A stretch of 34,959 bases of DNA from an uncultured Anaeromyxobacter sp. (lineage in GTDB: Bacteria; Myxococcota; Myxococcia; Myxococcales; Anaeromyxobacteraceae). The position numbers were made by a program, and so were the translations under genes. Positions within the stretch are counted from its first letter, which is position 1; the number at the start of each line of letters is the position of its first letter. Positions 23,811-30,345 of the stretch are shown here, one piece after another. The stretch lies in contig CAIOAK010000154.1 of the NCBI GenBank assembly GCA_903855945.1, positions 1 through 34,959 of the forward strand. Reading direction: 5' to 3'. Under the pieces are notes generated by a model, which worked only from the letters and a program-made list of their open reading frames with translations, ran no database searches and was not told the origin of the DNA.

Positions 23811-25328
23811 TTGCGCAGCGTCGCCACCAAGATCTTCCTCGCCTTCGGCGTGTCGCTCGCCGCCTTCGCGCTGGTCTCCTCCTTCGGGATCGCGCGCCTC
23901 CACGACCTCGGCCTGCGGCTGCGCCTCCTCTCCGACGCCTACCTGCCCCTCACCCGCATCGCCGCCCAGATCGACGTGAAGGACTGGGTGGCGCCGCGCC
24001 TGCTCGAGGTGGGGGCGCTCGACCCGGCCTCCCGGCGCGCGCTCGTGGCCCTCGCCCGGGCCCGCTTCCCGTCCCTCGTCCGCGAGAAGATCGCCGAGGG
24101 GCGTGACGTGGCCGGCCGCGCCATGGCGGTCTCCTCGGCGGAGGAGGCGGCCTTCCTGCGGGAGGTGGTCGTCCGGCTGGACGCGCTCGACACGGCGTGG
24201 TCCCGCTACGACACCGCCGCGCGGGAGCTCCTCGACGCCGCCGGGGCGGGTGGGATCACGTCCGAGGCGGGGCTCCAGGCCACGCGGACGATGGAGCGGG
24301 CGCTCGCCCTCGACGTGAAGCTCCTGCAGGCCGCGCTGGAGAGCCACACGAGCGAGCTCGTGCTCGCCGCCGGGCGGGAGGAGTCGCGGACGGTGGCCTC
24401 CATCGTCATCTACACGATGCTCGCCCTCGTCGTGGGGGCCGGCGCGGCGCTCGTCTCGCAGCGGCTGCTGGCGCCCATCCGGAGCCTCACCGAGGGGGTG
24501 AAGGCGGTGGCCTCGGGCGACCTGGGGCGCAAGGTCGAGGTCCGCGGAAGCGACGAGCTGGCGGTCCTGGCGCGCGAGTTCAACGCCATGGCCGAGTCGC
24601 TCGACAGGCAGCGGCAGGAGCTGCTCCGCGCCGAGCGGCTCGCGGCGGTGGGGCGGATCTCCGCCCACATCACCCACGAGATCCGCAACCCCCTCAACTC
24701 GCTGGGCTTGAACGCCGAGCTGCTCGCCGACGAGCTCCCCCCCGACGCCTCCGCCGAGGCCCGCGCGCTCCTCGCCGCCATCGCCCGCGAGGTGGACCGG
24801 CTGAACGCCATCACGGAGGAGTACCTCCGCTTCGCCCGGCTCCCCCGCCCGGTCCGGGCGCGCGAGGAGCTGAACGAGATCCTGGGAGGGCTCGTGGACT
24901 TCGTCGCCCCCGAGATGGCGGCCGCCGGGGTGACGATCCGGCGCGAGCTCGCCCCCGACCTCCCGCCGGTCTGGGTGGACGAGGGGCAGCTGCGGGCCGC
25001 ATTCCTGAACCTCCTGCGGAACAGCCGCGAGGCGATGGCCGCCGGCGGGACCGTGGAGGTGCGGACCGTCCGCGCGACGGACGGTCAGGTTCTGGTCACC
25101 GTGTCGGACACCGGATCCGGTATCCCCCCGGAACAATTGAAGAGAATTTTCGATCCGTTCTTTTCCACGAAGTCGGGAGGAACCGGACTAGGACTGGCGT
25201 TCACCTTGCAAGTGATCACCGAGCACGGCGGGACCATCCGATGCGAGAGCGAGGTCGGCCGGGGAACCACGTTCTCGGTCGGCATCCCCCCGGCGTCGGT
25301 GGGTGGCGAGGAGGCGGTGAACGCGTGA
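23811..25328 (+). CDS. HAMP-domain sensor histidine kinase
   Basis: This ~505-residue membrane sensor kinase starts at TTG (MRSVATKIFLAF). The first membrane helix spans about residues 6-25, followed by a ~175-residue helical extracytoplasmic domain, a second membrane helix (VASIVIYTMLALVVGAGAALV), a HAMP linker (LLAPIRSLTEGVKAVASGDL), a dimerisation and phosphoacceptor region with His289 in THEIRNPLNSL, and an ATPase domain with Asn404 (LLRNSREAM), DTGSGIPPEQ and FDPFFSTKSGGTGLGL. All catalytic motifs are intact. No response regulator is encoded nearby. The TTG start has no ribosome-binding site but a promoter-like element 6 bp before it. Codon usage turns A/T-rich around 25130-25215. It overlaps the peptidase gene by 4 bp. 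Confidence 0.92.
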   Translation: MRSVATKIFLAFGVSLAAFALVSSFGIARLHDLGLRLRLLSDAYLPLTRIAAQIDVKDWVAPRLLEVGALDPASRRALVALARARFPSLVREKIAEGRDVAGRAMAVSSAEEAAFLREVVVRLDALDTAWSRYDTAARELLDAAGAGGITSEAGLQATRTMERALALDVKLLQAALESHTSELVLAAGREESRTVASIVIYTMLALVVGAGAALVSQRLLAPIRSLTEGVKAVASGDLGRKVEVRGSDELAVLAREFNAMAESLDRQRQELLRAERLAAVGRISAHITHEIRNPLNSLGLNAELLADELPPDASAEARALLAAIAREVDRLNAITEEYLRFARLPRPVRAREELNEILGGLVDFVAPEMAAAGVTIRRELAPDLPPVWVDEGQLRAAFLNLLRNSREAMAAGGTVEVRTVRATDGQVLVTVSDTGSGIPPEQLKRIFDPFFSTKSGGTGLGLAFTLQVITEHGGTIRCESEVGRGTTFSVGIPPASVGGEEAVNA

Positions 25329-26686
25329 AGGCGAAGCGAAAGATGGCGAGGCGGTTCCGGGACCCGCTGGGCCGACGGTCGCCCATGGCGGAGGGGCCAT
25401 TCCTGGTGGGGCAGCGGGCCTGGCTCCCGAACGGCGCCCGGGTGGTGGTGGCGCGCACGCCGGGGCTCCACTCGGCCATGCTGGGGCTCTACGTCGGCGT
25501 GGGTTCCCGCCACGAGCGCCCCGAGGGGAACGGCGCGTCCCACTTCGTCGAGCACCTCCTCTTCCGGGGAAGCCGCGGCTACCCGGACAGCCGGGCCATG
25601 AACGCGGCGGTCGAGGCGGCGGGCGGCAGCATGAACGCGATGACCACCCGGGACCACACCTGCTTCTACACGTCGCTCCACCCGGCCGAGCTCGAGACGG
25701 GCATCGACGTCCTCACCGACATCGTCCGCCACCCGCTCCTGCGCGACGTCGAGGTGGAGCGCCGGGTGATCCTCGACGAGATCCTGGACGAGGTGGACGC
25801 CCGCGGCCGGGACATCGACTCCGACAACCTGGTGAAGCGCATCGCCTTCCAGGAGCACGGGCTCGGGCAGAAGATCGCCGGCACCCGGCGCAGCGTGCGC
25901 GAGCTCGGCGAGGACGAGCTGCGGGCCCACCACGCCCGCCACTACACCGGCGCGAGCGTGGTGCTCGTGGCGGCGGGGCCGGTCTCCTTCGACGAGGTGG
26001 TCGAGCTCGCCCGCCCGCGGCTGGGAGCGCTCCCCCGGGGGCGGGCGCCCTCGTCCGCACCACCGCCCGCCTGGCCCGTGGGACCGGTGATCCGCACGGT
26101 CGAGCACGACGACGCCCAGGTCGAGTTCACCCTCGCCTTCCCGGCCCCCCCGGAGCAGCACCCCGACCACCCGGCGGCGCTCGTCATCCGCCGCCTCCTC
26201 GACGACGGCCTCTCCTCCCGCCTGCCCTTCGAGGTGGTGGAGCGGCAGGGGCTCGCCTACGCCATCCACGCCGGCATGGAGACCTTCGAGGACGCCGGCC
26301 TCTTCTGCTTCGAGGGGGCGTGCACGCGCGCCCGTCTCGAGCGGCTGGTGGGCGTGCTCCTGTCGGTGGTGGCCGAGCTCTGGAAAGGGGAGATCCCCGC
26401 CGACGAGCTGGCGCGGGTGAAGGAGCGGCACCGCATGTCCCTCACCTTCGCCCTCGACAACCCGTCGGAGCTCGTGGGCTGGTTCGGCACCGGCGAGCTG
26501 GCCGGCAGCGAGGAGACCCTGGAGCAGCGCTGCCTCCGGGTGGAGCGGGTCACGGTGGCCGACGTCCAGCGTGTGGCCCGCGCCATGTTCCAGCGGCGGC
26601 AGCTCGTGGCGGTGGCCGTGGGCCCCGACGCACGCGCTCAAAGACGGCGCCTCGGCCGGGCCATCGCGGCCTCCGATCTCTGCTAG
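25325..26686 (+). CDS. M16 family zinc peptidase
   Basis: This 453-residue protein has the inverted zinc-binding motif HFVEH (His73, Glu76, His77) followed by the downstream ERRVILDEILDEV segment that supplies the third ligand, as in mitochondrial processing peptidase and PqqL-type enzymes. A second M16 half follows (VEFTLAFPAPPEQHPDHPAALVIRRLLDDGLSSRLPFEVVE), typical of a 45-50-kDa two-domain subunit. No signal peptide is visible, so it may be cytoplasmic. The GTG start overlaps the sensor kinase stop (GTGA), implying coupled expression. ATG codons at 25343 and 25385 are alternative starts; the conserved fold begins near the second. Substrate is unknown. Confidence 0.93.
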   Translation: MKAKRKMARRFRDPLGRRSPMAEGPFLVGQRAWLPNGARVVVARTPGLHSAMLGLYVGVGSRHERPEGNGASHFVEHLLFRGSRGYPDSRAMNAAVEAAGGSMNAMTTRDHTCFYTSLHPAELETGIDVLTDIVRHPLLRDVEVERRVILDEILDEVDARGRDIDSDNLVKRIAFQEHGLGQKIAGTRRSVRELGEDELRAHHARHYTGASVVLVAAGPVSFDEVVELARPRLGALPRGRAPSSAPPPAWPVGPVIRTVEHDDAQVEFTLAFPAPPEQHPDHPAALVIRRLLDDGLSSRLPFEVVERQGLAYAIHAGMETFEDAGLFCFEGACTRARLERLVGVLLSVVAELWKGEIPADELARVKERHRMSLTFALDNPSELVGWFGTGELAGSEETLEQRCLRVERVTVADVQRVARAMFQRRQLVAVAVGPDARAQRRRLGRAIAASDLC

Positions 26687-26696
26687 CTTTCGCCCC

Positions 26697-27002
26697 ATGC
26701 CAGGCTTCGTCGAGCGGGCGGTGCGCCGGATGCGGGAGGACCGCGGCTTCAGCCGCAACCGCCACTTCGTCGCCCTCTCCTCGCCCGAGGGGCGGCGGGC
26801 GGTTCGCATCGCGCGCCACCTCCGGTCGCTCGAGCGGGACCTCGCGGCGGGGCTGCCGGCACGGGTTCAGACGCGGGACGGGCGCGTGCTCGTGACCATC
26901 GCGTACCGGGGAGGGACGCGGGAGGCGTGGCTCAGCCCGTCCGAGTACCGGATGCTGCTCGACAGCCCGGCCGCGCAGGGCGCGCTGCCCGAAGAAGGCT
27001 GA
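26697..27002 (+). CDS. Small basic protein of unknown function
   Basis: This 101-residue, arginine-rich protein has a basic helical N-terminus (MPGFVERAVRRMREDRGFSRNRHF), a second helix (RAVRIARHLRSLERDL) and a strand region (ARVQTRDGRVLVTIAYRGGTREAWLSPSEYRMLL). I do not recognise the family. Codon use is normal and the frame fills the gap between the peptidase stop (10 bp before) and dapF (convergent, 4 bp between stops), so it is probably real. TAGCTT, overlapping the peptidase stop, lies 7 bp before the ATG, but no clear -35 is present. Nucleic-acid binding would fit the charge but is not shown. Confidence 0.72.
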   Translation: MPGFVERAVRRMREDRGFSRNRHFVALSSPEGRRAVRIARHLRSLERDLAAGLPARVQTRDGRVLVTIAYRGGTREAWLSPSEYRMLLDSPAAQGALPEEG

Positions 27003-27006
27003 GGCC

Positions 27007-27789
27007 TCACAGGTTCGTCGTCCCCTCGAATACCCGCTCGGCCGGCCCCTTCATCTTCACGGAGAGGTCGTCCGCCACGGTGATCTCGAGGGTCCCGCCG
27101 GGAAGCTTCACCGCGATGGGAACGCCCCGGTCGAGCCGCCCCTCGTGCAGGGCGGCCACCGCGGCCGCGCAGGCGCCGGTGCCGCAGGCCTCGGTGAGCC
27201 CGGCGCCCCGCTCCCAGACGACGAGGTCCACCCGGGAGCCGGAGGCGCTTCCGAAGCCCACGTTCACCCCGCCCGGGACCAGGGCCTGGATGGCCGGTCC
27301 GACGGTGGCGGCCCGGGCCGCATCGGCTCCGTCGAGGATCACCGCGTGGGGGTTGCCCATCGACACCCGCACGGCGCGCACGCATTCCGCGCCGAGGACG
27401 AACTCCTGCGTCCCCTCGACCCGGGCGCGCCCCATGTCCACGGTGACGGCGTCCACGCCCGCGGCGCCCCGGTGGACCCGGCAGGCCCGCGGTCCCGCGT
27501 CGGTCTCGACCACGATCTCCCCGTCGAGCCCGCGGGTCTCGGCCAGGTGGCGGGCCACGCAGCGCACCCCGTTGCCGCACATGGCGGCCACCGAGCCGTC
27601 GGGGTTGTAGATGTGCATGTAGGCCGCGCCGTCCGCGCGGGCGGGCAGGATGGTGAGCACCCCGTCCGCGCCGATGCCGCGCCGCCGATCGCAGAGCGCG
27701 ACGGCGCGCTCGGCGGTCATGAGCGGCTCCCCCTCCACGACCACGAAGTCGTTTCCCAGGCCCTGGTACTTCCAGAAGTGGAGCGGCAC
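27007..27789 (-). CDS. dapF: Diaminopimelate epimerase
   Basis: This 260-residue cytoplasmic enzyme interconverts LL- and meso-diaminopimelate for lysine and peptidoglycan synthesis. It has the N-terminal KYQGLGNDFVVV, the first catalytic cysteine Cys71 in MCGNGVRC and the second Cys202 in EACGTGACA, plus SMGNPHAV. Length is slightly short but normal. The GTG start gives MPLHFWKYQGLGND. A TAGGAT element ends 6 bp before it and no Shine-Dalgarno is seen. It follows argE by 22 bp on the same strand, so it may be read from the argE transcript, from its own start, or both. Confidence 0.96.
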   Translation of the reverse strand: MPLHFWKYQGLGNDFVVVEGEPLMTAERAVALCDRRRGIGADGVLTILPARADGAAYMHIYNPDGSVAAMCGNGVRCVARHLAETRGLDGEIVVETDAGPRACRVHRGAAGVDAVTVDMGRARVEGTQEFVLGAECVRAVRVSMGNPHAVILDGADAARAATVGPAIQALVPGGVNVGFGSASGSRVDLVVWERGAGLTEACGTGACAAAVAALHEGRLDRGVPIAVKLPGGTLEITVADDLSVKMKGPAERVFEGTTNL

Positions 27790-27811
27790 GGCGCGATCCT
27801 AGTCGATCCGC

Positions 27812-28930
27812 TCAGGCGCAGAAACGGGTGATGGCGCGCCCGTAGGCGTCGGCGGCACGATGGACCTCGTCGAGCGGCACGAACTCGCCGGTGCGGTGGG
27901 CCACGCGGATGTCGCCCGGCCCGAAGACGCAGGCCTCCGCACCCAGGTGGATGAGCTCGGGCAGCTCGGTGCCGAACGGGATGGCCACCGAGCCGTTTCC
28001 GCTCTCCGTCTCGAGGAATCGGACCACCTCGGCGTCGGCGGGGGTCACGCCGGCCGGATCGACCCGCATCGGCGTGCGGGAGACGGTGATCTTGCCGCCC
28101 GAGGCCTGCTCGAGCGCGCGCGAGGCGGCGTCCACCCGGTCGAGCCCCAGGACCGGTTCCTGGCCGGGGATGGGGCGCCACTCCAGCGTGAAGAAGCAGT
28201 CGCCGGCGAGCACGTTGCGCGCCTTGCCCCCGTGGATGATGCCCACGTTGAAGGTGGTGTGAGGCGGGGAGAAGGTGGCATCGGAGTGCACGGCGGCGAG
28301 CCGCGCCTGGATGCGCTCGATCTCGGTGATGAGCCGCGCGGCAGCGTGGATGGCCGACGCCCCCACGTCGGGGAAGGCGCTGTGCCCCTCGATGCCGGTG
28401 ACGGTGACGTCCACGGCGCAGTAGCCCTTGTGGGCGCGCACCGGCACGAGCCGGGTGGGCTCGCCGATGATGGCGCGGGCGGGGCGGATCCGCCCCTCGT
28501 GGGCGAGCGCCTTCGCCCCCTGGCAACCCACCTCCTCGTCGGCGGTGAAGAGGAGCCAGAGCGGCCCGCGGGCCGGGCGCACGCGCGAGGCGGCGAGCAG
28601 CATGGCGGCGATGGAGCCCTTCGTGTCGGCCGAGCCGCGCCCGAAGAGGTTGCCGTCCCGCACCGTGCCGGAGAGGGCCTCGCCCCAGTCGGGATCGAAG
28701 GGCACGCAGTCGGTGTGACCCACGAGCGCCAGCCCGCCCGGCTCGTCGGGACCCATCCGGGCGATGAGGTTCCCCTTCTCCACGCCGACGGCGTCGGGCC
28801 AGGTCATGCGACGGGTCTCGAAGCCCAGGCGGCGGACGCGCGGCTCGAGCCAGTCGAGCACCGGCAGGTTGCTCCGCGAGGAGGTCGAGTCGATGGCGAC
28901 GAGCGCCTGGAGCGTTTCGACGATGTCCAT
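27812..28930 (-). CDS. argE: Acetylornithine deacetylase (M20 family)
   Basis: This 372-residue M20 metallohydrolase has the di-zinc site motifs in order: GHTDCVPFD, GRGSADTKGSIAA, TADEEVGCQGA (general-base and ligand Glu), GEPT, and a C-terminal His in VAHRTGEFVPLDE. The overall pattern, including MLEPR-like ends and HKGYCAVDVTVTGIEGHSAFP, fits ArgE rather than DapE or carboxypeptidase G2. ArgE hydrolyses N-acetylornithine to ornithine. Since ArgJ is also encoded here, the cell may have both the cyclic and linear routes, or this enzyme may act on other N-acyl amino acids. The ATG is one base after the hutF stop, so the two are coupled. Confidence 0.85.
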   Translation of the reverse strand: MDIVETLQALVAIDSTSSRSNLPVLDWLEPRVRRLGFETRRMTWPDAVGVEKGNLIARMGPDEPGGLALVGHTDCVPFDPDWGEALSGTVRDGNLFGRGSADTKGSIAAMLLAASRVRPARGPLWLLFTADEEVGCQGAKALAHEGRIRPARAIIGEPTRLVPVRAHKGYCAVDVTVTGIEGHSAFPDVGASAIHAAARLITEIERIQARLAAVHSDATFSPPHTTFNVGIIHGGKARNVLAGDCFFTLEWRPIPGQEPVLGLDRVDAASRALEQASGGKITVSRTPMRVDPAGVTPADAEVVRFLETESGNGSVAIPFGTELPELIHLGAEACVFGPGDIRVAHRTGEFVPLDEVHRAADAYGRAITRFCA

Positions 28931-28931
28931 C

Positions 28932-30335
28932 TCATCCTCCCCGGAGCTTCCGCATCACGCGGCCGAAGTCGGCCACCACCTCGGCGGCTGCGGGGCGTCC
29001 CCGCGGCGGAGCCCCATCCTGCAGCACCGGCTCCCCGGCCACCACCACATCTCGCACCGCCGTCCGCGCCGCCGAGAAGATCACGGTGGCCCGGAGGTCG
29101 TGGGCCGACGCCCCGGCGATCGACGGATCGGCGAGGTCGAACGACGCGAAATCGGCGGGATCCCCCACCTCCAGCGCTCCGCCCGGGAGGCCGAGCGAGG
29201 CCATCCCCCCCTGGGTGGCGAAGCCGAGCAGCCGGGCCGCGAGCGCGTCGGTGCCCGCCTCGCCGGCCGGCGAGAGCACCCCGCGCTCCCGTCGCAGGAG
29301 GCGCAGGTTGCCCTCGAGCGCGCGCGCCTCCTCCAGGAGGTCCACCTGCACCATCGAGTCGGATCCGAGCGCGAGTCCGGCCCCGGCCCGGAGCAGCTCG
29401 TCGGCGGGGACGACGCCGTCGCCCAGGTCTCGCTCGGTGGTGGGGCAGGCGCAGACGGTGGTTCGGCTTCGCCCCAGGGCCTCGACGTCGCTGCGCTCGA
29501 GGTGGATGGCGTGGACCGCGGTGGTGCCGGGCCCCAGCGCGCCCGTCCGCGCGAGCAGCTCCACCGGGGTGACGCCGTGCTCGGCGCGGCAGTGCGCCAC
29601 CTCGGCCGGTTGCTCGGCGACGTGGACGTGCAGGGGCCAGCGGCGGTGGCGCGCCTCGGCGGCGAGCTCCTCGATCCACCCGGCCGGGCAGGCCCGCACG
29701 CTGTGGGGGGCGAGGCCCACGGTGACGGCCGGATCCGCAGCGGTGATCCGGGAGAGGCGCAGCGCGCTCGCCACCACCTCCCCGGCCGAGCCGTCCACGA
29801 AGCGGAGCTGCTCCGGCGAGGGCGGGACCCCGGCGCCTCCGCGGGCGTAGGCGGCGCGGAGCAGCACGATGCGCAGCCCCACCTCCCGCGCGGCCCGGAT
29901 CACCTCGCGGGCCAGCCGGTCGGGGTCGTCGTAGGGATGCCCGGCCGGATCGCCGACGAGGTAGTGGAACTCGCCCACCGTGGTGATCCCGGCGCAGGCG
30001 GCCTCGTGGAAGGCCATGCGGGCGACCGCGAAGACGTCGTCGGGCTCGAGGCGCGCGGCGGCTCGGTACATCGCCTCTCGCCAGGACCAGAAGTCGCTCC
30101 GGCCGGGGTGGCGGAGCTGCGTGCGCCCCCGGATGGCCCGCTGGAAGGAGTGGCCGTGGGCCGAGACCAGCCCCGGGAGGATGGCCTTTCCGGCGAGGCG
30201 CACCCGCTCCGCCCCCGGCGCGGGCTCCCCCACCGCCACCACCTCGCCCCCCAGGACCGACAGGGCCGCCCCCTCGTGCACCGCTCCCCCGGCGACGAGG
30301 AGATCGGGCAGGTAGGCGCGGATCGGGGCGGGCAT
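28932..30335 (-). CDS. hutF: Formimidoylglutamate deiminase
   Basis: This 467-residue amidohydrolase-superfamily enzyme converts N-formimidoyl-L-glutamate to N-formyl-L-glutamate and ammonia in histidine breakdown. The metal-site motifs are LPGLVSAHGHSFQRAIRG (HxH), HVHVAEQPAEV with its flanking His, and LGSDSMVQVDLLEE with the catalytic Asp. GEFHYLVGDPAG and WSWREAMYR are typical of HutF. No other hut genes (hutH, U, I, G) lie in the window. The ATG (MPAPIRAYLPDLLV) has no obvious ribosome-binding site; it is 10 bp after the rapA stop, so it may be translated from the rapA transcript. It is followed without a gap by argE. Confidence 0.92.
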   Translation of the reverse strand: MPAPIRAYLPDLLVAGGAVHEGAALSVLGGEVVAVGEPAPGAERVRLAGKAILPGLVSAHGHSFQRAIRGRTQLRHPGRSDFWSWREAMYRAAARLEPDDVFAVARMAFHEAACAGITTVGEFHYLVGDPAGHPYDDPDRLAREVIRAAREVGLRIVLLRAAYARGGAGVPPSPEQLRFVDGSAGEVVASALRLSRITAADPAVTVGLAPHSVRACPAGWIEELAAEARHRRWPLHVHVAEQPAEVAHCRAEHGVTPVELLARTGALGPGTTAVHAIHLERSDVEALGRSRTTVCACPTTERDLGDGVVPADELLRAGAGLALGSDSMVQVDLLEEARALEGNLRLLRRERGVLSPAGEAGTDALAARLLGFATQGGMASLGLPGGALEVGDPADFASFDLADPSIAGASAHDLRATVIFSAARTAVRDVVVAGEPVLQDGAPPRGRPAAAEVVADFGRVMRKLRGG

Positions 30336-30345
30336 GGCGGGAGGG

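Noticed and set aside
25200-25216. TTCACCTTGCAAGTGAT in the sensor kinase as another palindrome copy
   Set aside because: The spacer is 7 bp and the right arm is GTGAT, so it does not fit the motif; noted only as part of the odd codon patch.
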